Below, piece by piece: positions 1 to 5,861 of a stretch of 5,861 bases of DNA. A model generated the notes under the pieces. That model was not told the origin of the DNA and made no database searches. It saw only the letters and a list, made by a program, of their open reading frames with translations. Positions within the stretch are counted from its first letter, which is position 1, and each line of letters starts with the position of its first letter. The translations under genes were made by a program, and so were the position numbers. Source of the DNA: Christensenella sp. UBA6420 (lineage in GTDB: Bacteria; Bacillota; Clostridia; Christensenellales; DTU072); the NCBI GenBank assembly GCA_002439705.1, contig DJPE01000006.1:1-5861 (forward strand). The letters run 5' to 3'.

Positions 1-1734
1 ATCGTAGGTTATTATTACGGGGTTTATTTCCGAGTCGAACGCCCGTTTGTCTTCTTCGGTAAGGTTACGGCAGACGCCGTAAAGTCCGTCCGCGTTATCC
101 ACGCCGTAAAGAGTATATTCCCGCCTTTGGGAACCGTTATCGTAGACTGCGGTATCATAAACATACAAAAATGCTTCGTCCACTCCGTAAACTTTACTTA
201 ATTCGTCGCGTAAAGATTCCATATCTGCGGTGACCACGCTGTCCACCACGAAGTCGGCGGAAAAACGGGAGTTTTTCGGCGTGACCGCCCCTATAATTAC
301 GTTCACTATCGAAAGTACGACGAAAGTAAACACCATTACCGAAGCGACCATACCCGACAGAGTGTTGCCCGACGGGTTCCGCTTTACGGTAAGCCCGGAT
401 AATCTTCTTTTCATAACGAACGAAACGAGCCTGACTAAGTACGGCGTAACGAAGTAAGTAAACACCGCCGCAGACAATACGAGAAGCACTACGCAGACTG
501 TATTGCCCGACACCAAAGCGGTAGCTACCGCGCATGCGACAAGGCACGCCGTCGACAACGCAATGGGTAAAATTCTGTTCTTTCTGACGGCTTTCGCCTT
601 ATCGGCGGTAGCGGTCCTTACGGACTCTTTTCCCGCCTTTATTACCGGTACGACCGCGCTTATTGCGCTCACCGCCACGCCGAAAAGTATAGACAGAATA
701 TAGTCTGCGGCGGTATAGCTTATAGCGTCGGGGAAGTTGGGAATAACTTTTTTTACAGCAATCCCCATTCCTATTCTTCCGAGAACGGTACCGAGCACCG
801 CTCCCGTCAAGCCGTAGAACGCACCTTCGAAAATGAGCATACCGGCTATCTGTCCGTTGGTAGCGCCCACCGATTTGAACACGGTAAGTTCGTTAATTCT
901 CTTCTTCGCGACGACGAGAAAGGAAGTAAACAGAATAAAAATCATAAGGGCGGTGACGAAAACGAGCGTAATACGCAACAGCCTTTTATTGCTCCCCACC
1001 ACTCTGTTTATTTCGCCGTAGTCTATGCTGTCGGCTACCGCAATTTCTCCGTCGAAACTATCGGACAACTCTTTCATAAAGGTTTCTTTGTCCGCCCCGT
1101 CGGTTAGCTTTATATTAGCGGTGCTTATAAGTCCCTTATTCCCTATCGTGGAAAAGTCGGCAAGCACGTTGTTTACCACGTTGTTGGCGAAAATTCCGTA
1201 GTTTTCAAATATATAGTTTACCGTAAGAGTACGGTAAGTCTTGTACATTTCGAGATAAATATCAATGGAATCGCCCGCTTTAATGCCGTTTTCTTCGGCG
1301 AAAGACCGCCCTATCCACACTTCGGGATAGTCGGAACTGTATTCGTACGACTCGTAAACGGTAAGTTCTTTCCCGTGTCTTACCGCATAGTCTTTCAAAT
1401 CGGTAGCTTCCACCGCGATTACTTTATTGTAAGAGCCGTCGGCAGGCTTATATAATCCTGCCGTCTGTAAATATTTTTCGACGTACTCGACGTCGGTTCT
1501 GCCCGATATAAACTCGTCGAACTCCGACTCGGAAAAAACCGTCGCCGTAGCCGTCACGTCGGTATCCTTGCCTAATCTCGACTGTATCGAAGTCTGCACG
1601 TTCTCGAACAGCCCCCCTATCGTGAGCGTAACGAAAAACAACGCGGAAACGACCGTAACCGTCAGAATGATGATTACGAGCTGTCCCAGGCTGTCTCTTA
1701 TACTCCTTAAAGTGTGATTAAACAGGGTTTTCAA
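1..1734 (-). CDS. FtsX-family (MacB-type) ABC transporter permease, 3' end cut off by the window edge
   Basis: Membrane subunit of an ABC transporter of the MacB/LolCDE/FtsX superfamily. The frame is open for 578 codons from a TTG start to base 1, so the C-terminus is missing. Visible layout: a cytoplasmic N-terminus, a first membrane segment at about residues 18-42, a large extracytoplasmic region at about 43-250, then an FtsX domain at about 252-370 with three membrane segments and the typical cytoplasmic stretch KRINELTVFKSVGAT (278-292). Two more hydrophobic segments follow (about 388-432), then another near 460-484 and the start of a second extracytoplasmic domain. This arrangement matches long permeases with two FtsX modules, usually about 750-850 residues, rather than the shorter four-segment MacB. 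TTG is chosen because a GGAG lies 8 bases upstream and the frame is closed further upstream by a TAA with no ATG or GTG between. It begins 17 bases after the ATPase gene, which should be its partner. The substrate is unknown. Confidence 0.92.
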   Translation of the reverse strand, partial: MKTLFNHTLRSIRDSLGQLVIIILTVTVVSALFFVTLTIGGLFENVQTSIQSRLGKDTDVTATATVFSESEFDEFISGRTDVEYVEKYLQTAGLYKPADGSYNKVIAVEATDLKDYAVRHGKELTVYESYEYSSDYPEVWIGRSFAEENGIKAGDSIDIYLEMYKTYRTLTVNYIFENYGIFANNVVNNVLADFSTIGNKGLISTANIKLTDGADKETFMKELSDSFDGEIAVADSIDYGEINRVVGSNKRLLRITLVFVTALMIFILFTSFLVVAKKRINELTVFKSVGATNGQIAGMLIFEGAFYGLTGAVLGTVLGRIGMGIAVKKVIPNFPDAISYTAADYILSILFGVAVSAISAVVPVIKAGKESVRTATADKAKAVRKNRILPIALSTACLVACAVATALVSGNTVCVVLLVLSAAVFTYFVTPYLVRLVSFVMKRRLSGLTVKRNPSGNTLSGMVASVMVFTFVVLSIVNVIIGAVTPKNSRFSADFVVDSVVTADMESLRDELSKVYGVDEAFLYVYDTAVYDNGSQRREYTLYGVDNADGLYGVCRNLTEEDKRAFDSEINPVIITYD

Positions 1735-1742
1735 CGCTATTT

Positions 1743-1746
1743 CTCC
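1743..1746 (-). promoter_or_regulatory. Ribosome binding site deciding a TTG start for the permease
   Basis: GGAG on the minus strand, 8 bases before TTG at 1732-1734, inside the 17-base gap after the ATPase stop. It supports the rare start codon, because no ATG or GTG is available in this frame before the upstream TAA. Confidence 0.7.
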
Positions 1747-1751
1747 GTGTT

Positions 1752-2561
1752 TTACTTTTCTTCTTTATCTTCCGTAAAGATAATTTCGACTTCCGACACT
1801 GCAGTTTCTTCGATATCGGTATTCTCTCCGCCAAAAACGGCGACTTCTTCGATTTTTTCCGCTTCTTCCTTATTTCCTTCGCTTCCGACGGGGGCAAGAA
1901 CGGTGTCTTCGGTAATGAGTCCGTCCTTAATTCTTATAAGTCGCGTGCCGTAACGAGCGTTGTGTTCGCTGTGTGTTACTTGCAGAACCGTCGCTCCTAA
2001 TTCGGAATTGATTTTTTTAAGAAGCTGCATTATTTCTTCGCTGCTTTCGCTGTCAAGGTTACCCGTGGGTTCGTCGAGAAAAACTATTTCGGGTTCGTAA
2101 ATAAGGGCGCGGGCTATTGCGGTACGCTGTTGTTCTCCGCCCGAAAGCTCGGCGGGCATTTTGTTTATTATGTGTTCTATTTTAAGATATTTGGTAAGAA
2201 AATCGAATTTTTCAGCGTAGTTTTTTACGTTTTTTCCGTCCAGAATAAGCGGTAAATTTATATTTTCGCCGACGGTAAGATAGGGCGCAAGGTTAAAGAA
2301 CTGAAACACAAACCCGACTTTCGTCCTGCGTAAAACGGCAAGGTCTCTTTCTTTAAGGTCGCTTATTTTCACACCGTCGAGAGTCACATCCCCGTCGGTC
2401 GGTCGGTCCATACCGCCGAGTATCGTAAGAAGGGTGCTTTTGCCGCTGCCCGACGCACCGAGAATGGAAATAAATTCCCCCTTCTCTACCGTCAGATTGA
2501 CTCCTTTCAACACTTCGGTTTTTCCGTCGAAACTTTTTTTCAGATTATTAGCCGTCAGCAT
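1752..2561 (-). CDS. ABC transporter ATP-binding protein, MacB/LolD type, with acidic C-terminal tail
   Basis: Cytoplasmic ATPase that would power the FtsX-type permease encoded next. In the 269-residue product one sees Walker A GASGSGKST (35-43), a Q-loop with Gln87 followed by FFNLAPYLTVGEN, the ABC signature LSGGEQQR (139-146), Walker B IVFLDEP (159-165) with catalytic Glu164, a D-loop GNLDS (167-171) and the H-loop His197 in VTHSEHNA. All residues needed for ATP hydrolysis are present. The Q-loop region and PTGNLD stretch are typical of the MacB/LolD/FtsE group. The ATG at 2559-2561 is chosen over an in-frame ATG at 2657 because it has AAGGAG 8 bases upstream and starts where the family homology starts; the longer version would overlap the preceding gene by 97 bases. 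About 50 residues after the core (219-269) are rich in Glu and look disordered, which is longer than usual for this group. The start shares one base with the stop of the preceding gene, indicating translational coupling. Confidence 0.95.
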   Translation of the reverse strand: MLTANNLKKSFDGKTEVLKGVNLTVEKGEFISILGASGSGKSTLLTILGGMDRPTDGDVTLDGVKISDLKERDLAVLRRTKVGFVFQFFNLAPYLTVGENINLPLILDGKNVKNYAEKFDFLTKYLKIEHIINKMPAELSGGEQQRTAIARALIYEPEIVFLDEPTGNLDSESSEEIMQLLKKINSELGATVLQVTHSEHNARYGTRLIRIKDGLITEDTVLAPVGSEGNKEEAEKIEEVAVFGGENTDIEETAVSEVEIIFTEDKEEK

Positions 2562-3910
2562 TACTTTAACTCCTTTTCCGCTTCGTACAACCTTTGCGCC
2601 GCCCACATATAAGTCACCGCTGTGACGAACGTACCGCTTTCTTCTTCGAGCGACCACATATTTTTCGCCGTAGAAACGAGTTCTTTTCGCTCTTCTTCGC
2701 TCATTCCGTCGATTATTTCGTCCGATAAATCGGTATCCGACAACTTTTCCACCGCGGCAAAAAAGGTATCAAAAGATTTTTCGCTCTCGGCGAAATACTC
2801 TTTTATCTCTTCCCCGTCGAGTTTGGACGGGTCTATCCCCGCCGTAACCATCTGCGCCGAATATAGATTTTTCGTTAAGGATATAAGCTGCGATTTGAGT
2901 TCGGCAAGATTCTCCGCGCCTATTATATCTCCGTACGCAAGCAAAAACTTTTCTGTCCCCGCTTTCACCGAACGGGCAAACCCCGCCTGCGAAATAATTA
3001 AATCTCCGTCTTTACCGTCCTGCGAATATAGCCTTGCTCTTTCTATATCGTCGGTTTTTATCTCGCGTAAAACGCATCCGAGCAAGGGAATAACGCACCC
3101 CAACTTTCCGTTAATCGCGGCGGCGTAACCGTTTATTTCGGCGGAATAGGTCTTGTCTTCGTCGAAGTGAAACCTTAGTCCGAGCACGCTTTCCGTCACT
3201 TCCGTTCCTTTACTTCCCATATCGAGATAAGAGCTGCCCGCTTCGTACAGCGCGGCTTTAAGGACGACGGAATTGACGTAATCGCCGGTGCCTTCCTTTA
3301 TATCCGACACCGAAGTAAGGAAATAAGTCGTCGTGGACACGAACTTTACGAAAATGTCTTCCCCCATCGCATGCAACGCCGTCTTGTAATTTTCGGCGGA
3401 ATATAGCTCCATATAGTTATACAAAAACTTTCCCGTTTCTTCGCCCGTAAGACCGCTTTCTTCAAAAAAGCCGTCGAGAAAATCGCTTATTAACTTTAAC
3501 CCGGAAATTTTTAACAATTCTTCGAGTTCTTCGTCGGTAATATCGCCGTCTATATTTCCCACTATATCGTTAAGGTTGTTTTTTCGTATCGCGGAAGCCA
3601 TCCCGCCGAGCTTTTCAGCCGGTATTCTCGTCACAGACATCGCCGCAAGCAGCCTGTCAGCAAACGCGCTTAAATCTATCTGCGAAGAAATAGGACTAAG
3701 ATATTGCGCCACTGCGTCTTTGAAAAGATTGGCGTAAGCAAAATTCTTTTGCGTAGAATAATCTATCGGTGCGGTATCGAAAAAATACTCCCTGTCGCCG
3801 TTATTTTTATTCCCGTCGACGGCAACGTAAACCGCCCCCGCGATTATTGCGACGGATATGGTGACTACGAGTATGATTATAATTGCGTTTTTCGCCCGAA
3901 CCGAATTCAT
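2561..3910 (-). CDS. Membrane-anchored extracytoplasmic protein of unknown function, linked to an ABC transporter
   Basis: I do not recognise a family for this 449-residue product. It has a short, positively charged N-terminus, a single strong hydrophobic segment at about residues 9-31 and then a long soluble part, so it is probably an N-in, C-out anchored protein facing outside the membrane. No lipobox cysteine follows the segment, and no clear signal peptidase I site is seen, so an uncleaved anchor is most likely. The soluble part is acidic, looks largely helical (for example 122-140 and 365-420) and carries only two cysteines, 272 and 279. It has no visible HlyD/MacA-type lipoyl or barrel motif, so calling it a MacA-like adaptor is not justified. 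Its TAA shares one base with the ATG of the ATPase gene, which ties it functionally to the transporter. The first ATG is the only start available, as no other ATG, GTG or TTG occurs near the anchor. It lacks a Shine-Dalgarno sequence. Confidence 0.88.
   Translation of the reverse strand: MNSVRAKNAIIIILVVTISVAIIAGAVYVAVDGNKNNGDREYFFDTAPIDYSTQKNFAYANLFKDAVAQYLSPISSQIDLSAFADRLLAAMSVTRIPAEKLGGMASAIRKNNLNDIVGNIDGDITDEELEELLKISGLKLISDFLDGFFEESGLTGEETGKFLYNYMELYSAENYKTALHAMGEDIFVKFVSTTTYFLTSVSDIKEGTGDYVNSVVLKAALYEAGSSYLDMGSKGTEVTESVLGLRFHFDEDKTYSAEINGYAAAINGKLGCVIPLLGCVLREIKTDDIERARLYSQDGKDGDLIISQAGFARSVKAGTEKFLLAYGDIIGAENLAELKSQLISLTKNLYSAQMVTAGIDPSKLDGEEIKEYFAESEKSFDTFFAAVEKLSDTDLSDEIIDGMSEEERKELVSTAKNMWSLEEESGTFVTAVTYMWAAQRLYEAEKELK
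2570..2575 (-). promoter_or_regulatory. Ribosome binding site deciding the ATPase start
   Basis: AAGGAG on the minus strand, 8 bases before ATG at 2559-2561. It lies within the last codons of the upstream gene and supports the 269-residue start over the longer in-frame ATG at 2657. Confidence 0.85.
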
Positions 3911-3916
3911 AAATAT

Positions 3917-3945
3917 ATTTTACTATATATTTAACTTTTAAGCAA
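3917..3945 (-). promoter_or_regulatory. Putative sigma-70-type promoter for the three-gene transporter operon
   Basis: In the AT-rich gap between bioY and the 449-residue protein gene, the minus strand has TTGCTT (3940-3945), a 17-base spacer, and TAAAAT (3917-3922), which is five of six matches to the -10 consensus. The -35 box matches only three of six. Transcription would be expected to start at or within a few bases of the ATG at 3910, giving little or no leader. In AT-rich sequence such boxes arise by chance, so this is a reasonable but unproven call. Confidence 0.45.
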
Positions 3946-3955
3946 TATTTATTTC

Positions 3956-4486
3956 TTATAAGGAAATAGGTTGTAATCTTTTGGCTATTATTATACAAAG
4001 AACGCCCTTGATAATATCGGACGGAATGAACGCGACGTAAAAAGTTAGAATTATTTTCCAAAAGTTGACGCTTTCGACGAAGTAGAATTTTTTTATAAGA
4101 AGATAATAGAGTATTCCGCAAAAATAGATTACTACCGTACCTATGCTTACGGCAAGGACGGACCCCTTAACCGTGCGGAATTTTGCGTACAGCAAGCCGC
4201 ATATAAGGGCGCAAAAAACGAACCCTATCGTAAACCCGAACGTCGGATACAGAACGTACCCTATACCTCCGCCCGCCGCGAACACGGGAAGTCCCGCTAA
4301 ACCCATCGCGACGTACAGTCCTACCGTAATCACGCTCTGCCACCCCAAGACGAGCGCGCACATAATAACGACCGCCGACTGCAACGTAAACGGTACGGGC
4401 GGAATAACGGTGAAATTAACTTTCGCCGACGCCACGAGCAAGGCTATGAACAAACCGTGAAAAACTATCTTTTTAGTTCTGCTCAT
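3956..4486 (-). CDS. bioY: Biotin transporter BioY (ECF transporter S component)
   Basis: BioY binds biotin in the membrane and, with the energy-coupling module EcfA-EcfA'-EcfT, imports it. The 176-residue product has the usual length and about six hydrophobic segments. Family hallmarks are IPPVPFTLQ at 28-36, GLPVFAAGGGIGYVLYPTFGF at about 65-85 (the biotin-pocket region), and FIPSDIIKG at 153-161 near the C-terminus. An AxxxA pattern in the first helix (Ala15, Ala19) fits the surface that S components use to contact EcfT. No ecfA or ecfT is nearby, so it probably shares a housekeeping ECF module encoded elsewhere (an inference). The start overlaps the end of the upstream 91-residue gene by 14 bases and has no clear ribosome binding site, so translation probably depends on coupling. 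No biotin synthesis gene and no paired BirA operator is seen near it. Confidence 0.95.
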   Translation of the reverse strand: MSRTKKIVFHGLFIALLVASAKVNFTVIPPVPFTLQSAVVIMCALVLGWQSVITVGLYVAMGLAGLPVFAAGGGIGYVLYPTFGFTIGFVFCALICGLLYAKFRTVKGSVLAVSIGTVVIYFCGILYYLLIKKFYFVESVNFWKIILTFYVAFIPSDIIKGVLCIIIAKRLQPISL

Positions 4487-4748
4487 ACGCTACGGACACG
4501 ATGGATTTAGCCGTACGCAAAGGCACGGGATAAATCTTGTTTTTACATTCCTTGATTTCGACGACAACTCCGCTTTTGTTTATATAGTTCGGTTTCACTA
4601 TCACTTTATCGCCGATTTTTAAGCGAAAATCGTCGGCTAAGTACCAACCGAAATTTTGACTTTCTCCGTCCTTTTCGTCAAGTTCCACTTTGGCGAAAAT
4701 CCGCGTATCGTCCATATTTATCTTACCGCCGCAAAGAGAGTGTATCAT
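4473..4748 (-). CDS. Small protein of unknown function upstream of bioY
   Basis: A 91-residue, probably cytoplasmic protein with no membrane segment. The central part, roughly residues 34-66, has the pattern WYLADDFRLKIGDKVIV, a short loop, then SGVVVEIKE, alternating beta-strand-like stretches of the sort found in small beta-barrel (SH3- or OB-like) folds, and faintly like the N-terminal barrel of PriA. That likeness is in pattern only and does not establish function. The ATG at 4746-4748 has AGGA 7 bases upstream; a second in-frame ATG at codon 12 (4713-4715) has a weaker GGTAAGA upstream and remains possible. The gene begins just after the gapA terminator and its last 14 bases overlap the start of bioY, so the two are probably co-transcribed. 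The gene looks real because of this spacing, the binding site and the coupling, but its role is unknown. Confidence 0.75.
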   Translation of the reverse strand: MIHSLCGGKINMDDTRIFAKVELDEKDGESQNFGWYLADDFRLKIGDKVIVKPNYINKSGVVVEIKECKNKIYPVPLRTAKSIVSVAYEQN

Positions 4749-4755
4749 AAGTTTT

Positions 4756-4759
4756 TCCT
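4756..4759 (-). promoter_or_regulatory. Ribosome binding site of the 91-residue protein gene
   Basis: AGGA on the minus strand, 7 bases before ATG at 4746-4748. It favours this start over the in-frame ATG at codon 12. A TATAAA (4764-4769) lies just upstream but has no convincing -35 box at 16-18 bases, so a separate promoter is not called. Confidence 0.5.
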
Positions 4760-4768
4760 GTAATTTAT

Positions 4769-4807
4769 AAAAAAGCGAAAAAACGGCGTTCCTTGCGAAA
4801 CGCCGTT
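4769..4807 (-). terminator. Intrinsic terminator of gapA
   Basis: On the minus strand, AACGGCGTT (4799-4807) pairs perfectly with AACGCCGTT (4782-4790) around an 8-base loop. The stem runs into a T tract (six T at 4778-4783), and after CGC comes a second run of six T (4769-4774). The structure begins 19 bases after the gapA stop codon, as expected for a rho-independent terminator. It separates gapA from the 91-residue protein and bioY genes, although read-through could feed them. Confidence 0.92.
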
Positions 4808-4826
4808 AACTTACTGAAAAATAAGA

Positions 4827-5846
4827 TTATTTCTGTCTGTCGACTTTCGCCATGTGAACGATAAGGTCAACGACTTTGTTGCTGTAACCCCATTCGTTGT
4901 CGTACCAGCTTACGAGCTTCATAAAGTTTCCGTTAAGAGCGATACCGGCGGTAGCGTCGAATACGGAAGTTCTCTTTTCGCCTACGAAGTCGGTGGATAC
5001 CACGGCGTCTTCGGTGTATCCCAACACGCCTTTCATATAGGTCTCGCTGGCTTCCTTAACGGCAGCTTTTACTTCTTCGTAAGTAGCTTCCTTGGCAAGT
5101 CTTACCGTAAGGTCTACTACGCTTACGTCGGGAGTGGGTACGCGGAAAGCCATACCGGTAAGTTTTCCGTTAAGTTCGGGAATAACTTTTCCTACCGCTT
5201 TTGCAGCTCCGGTAGAAGACGGAATGATATTCGCACCCGCGCCGCGGCCGCCTCTCCAATCCTTTTTGGAAGGTCCGTCCACGGTCTTTTGGGTAGCCGT
5301 AGTAGCGTGTACGGTAGTCATAAGCCCTTCTACGATACCGAATTTGTTGTTGATTACCTTAGCGAGCGGAGCAAGGCAGTTGGTGGTGCAGCTTGCGTTG
5401 GAAACGACTTTCATCTTTCTGTCGTAGGAGTCGAGATTTACGCCGCATACGAACATAGGAGCGTCCTTGCTGGGAGCGGTGATTACTACCTTTTTCGCGC
5501 CGCCTTTCTTGATGTGAACTTTCGCGGCTTCCGTCGTGGTGAACACTCCGGTAGCTTCCGCAATGTACTTAGCTCCGCAGGATTTCCAATTTATATTCGC
5601 GGGGTCTTTTTCCGCGAAGACGGTGATTTCGTTTCCGTTTACTACGAGCTTGCCGTCTTTTACTTCCACGGTACCGTCGAACTTACCGTGAGTGCTGTCG
5701 TAAGTAAGCATATACTTCATATAGTTTACGTCGATGAACGGGTCGTTGATACCGACTACCTTAACGTCGTCTCTTGCACAGCAAGCACGAAAAACCAAAC
5801 GTCCGATTCTGCCGAAACCGTTAATACCGATTTTTACTTTTGCCAT
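4827..5846 (-). CDS. gapA: Glyceraldehyde-3-phosphate dehydrogenase, phosphorylating, type I
   Basis: Cytoplasmic glycolytic enzyme converting glyceraldehyde 3-phosphate, NAD+ and phosphate to 1,3-bisphosphoglycerate and NADH. The 339-residue product is complete. The NAD-binding loop GINGFGRIGR is at 7-16, and Asp35 at the end of the second beta strand favours NAD over NADP. The active-site motif SNASCTTNC (149-157) holds catalytic Cys153, and His180 in TTVHATT is the partner base. Further hallmarks are the phosphate-binding stretch around PSSTGAAKAVGKV, the motif GMAFRVPTPDVSVVDLT, and SWYDNEWGYSNKV near the C-terminus. The sequence, including DAPMFVCGVN and KDWRGGRGA, is close to the type seen in E. 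coli GapA and eukaryotes rather than to the Bacillus GapA type. The start has a perfect AGGAGG 9 bases upstream. Its own terminator follows, so it looks like a single gene or the last gene of a unit that begins beyond the right edge. Confidence 0.98.
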   Translation of the reverse strand: MAKVKIGINGFGRIGRLVFRACCARDDVKVVGINDPFIDVNYMKYMLTYDSTHGKFDGTVEVKDGKLVVNGNEITVFAEKDPANINWKSCGAKYIAEATGVFTTTEAAKVHIKKGGAKKVVITAPSKDAPMFVCGVNLDSYDRKMKVVSNASCTTNCLAPLAKVINNKFGIVEGLMTTVHATTATQKTVDGPSKKDWRGGRGAGANIIPSSTGAAKAVGKVIPELNGKLTGMAFRVPTPDVSVVDLTVRLAKEATYEEVKAAVKEASETYMKGVLGYTEDAVVSTDFVGEKRTSVFDATAGIALNGNFMKLVSWYDNEWGYSNKVVDLIVHMAKVDRQK

Positions 5847-5855
5847 TATTTATTT

Positions 5856-5861
5856 CCTCCT
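5856..5861 (-). promoter_or_regulatory. Strong ribosome binding site of gapA
   Basis: AGGAGG on the minus strand at the very edge of the window, 9 bases before ATG at 5844-5846. A full consensus site fits the high expression expected of a glycolytic enzyme. The promoter lies outside the window. Confidence 0.9.

Noticed and set aside
194..547. A 117-codon minus-strand frame within the permease gene.
   Set aside because: It overlaps the permease in another frame, is rich in Arg, Gly and Tyr in a way typical of a shadow frame, and the permease frame has clear membrane segments and FtsX motifs.
2559..2657. A longer ATPase starting at the in-frame ATG at 2657.
   Set aside because: The extra 32 residues are basic and unlike any ABC N-terminus, would overlap the upstream gene by 97 bases, and lack the good ribosome binding site seen before the ATG at 2561.
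2622..3128. A 168-codon plus-strand open frame, rich in serine, opposite the 449-residue protein gene.
   Set aside because: It is antisense to a well-supported gene, has a low-complexity Ser/Ile composition typical of the reverse frame of acidic coding sequence, and shows no motif.
3807..4121. A 104-codon minus-strand frame bridging the end of bioY and the start of the 449-residue protein gene.
   Set aside because: It runs across two real genes and the AT-rich promoter gap in a different frame, with no motif.
4764..4769. TATAAA as a -10 box for the 91-residue protein and bioY genes.
   Set aside because: No -35-like sequence is found 16-18 bases upstream; that region is the terminator stem.
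4805..4810. GTTAAC as a possible half of a BirA biotin operator upstream of bioY.
   Set aside because: No second half site lies at the required spacing, and the bases belong to the edge of the gapA terminator.

Overview
The window reads as a compact stretch of chromosome from a bacterium with about 45% GC and many short gaps between genes. All six genes that can be supported lie on the minus strand, so transcription runs from the right edge to the left edge. Group II style BioY, Shine-Dalgarno sites of the AGGAGG type, frequent ATA and AGA codons and exclusive TAA stops (all five visible ones) suggest an uncultured member of the Firmicutes/Clostridia or a related lineage. This is an inference from style; there is no rRNA or other taxonomic marker in the window.

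Right end (4769-5861): a complete glyceraldehyde-3-phosphate dehydrogenase gene (gapA) with a strong ribosome binding site and a perfect 9-bp intrinsic terminator directly after it. Centre right (3956-4748): a 91-residue protein of unknown function whose 3' end overlaps by 14 bases the start of bioY, the membrane substrate-binding subunit of an ECF biotin transporter. No ECF ATPase or EcfT gene is in the window, so these must be elsewhere.

Left two thirds (1-3945): an AT-rich 45-base gap with a promoter-like pair of boxes, followed by three tightly linked genes. They encode a 449-residue protein with one N-terminal membrane anchor and no family I recognise, a MacB/LolD-type ABC ATPase with an unusual acidic C-terminal tail, and a long FtsX-type permease that starts with TTG and runs off the left edge after 578 codons. 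The stop of the first gene and the start of the second share one base, and 17 bases separate the second from the third, so they very probably form one operon. The likely picture is an ATP-driven transporter or mechanotransmission complex of the MacB superfamily, in which the anchored 449-residue protein is the extracytoplasmic partner. The substrate cannot be read from the sequence.

No RNA genes, CRISPR arrays, insertion sequences, large repeats or plus-strand genes were found. Most of the window is ordinary; the 449-residue protein and its leaderless-looking start are the parts most worth a second look.
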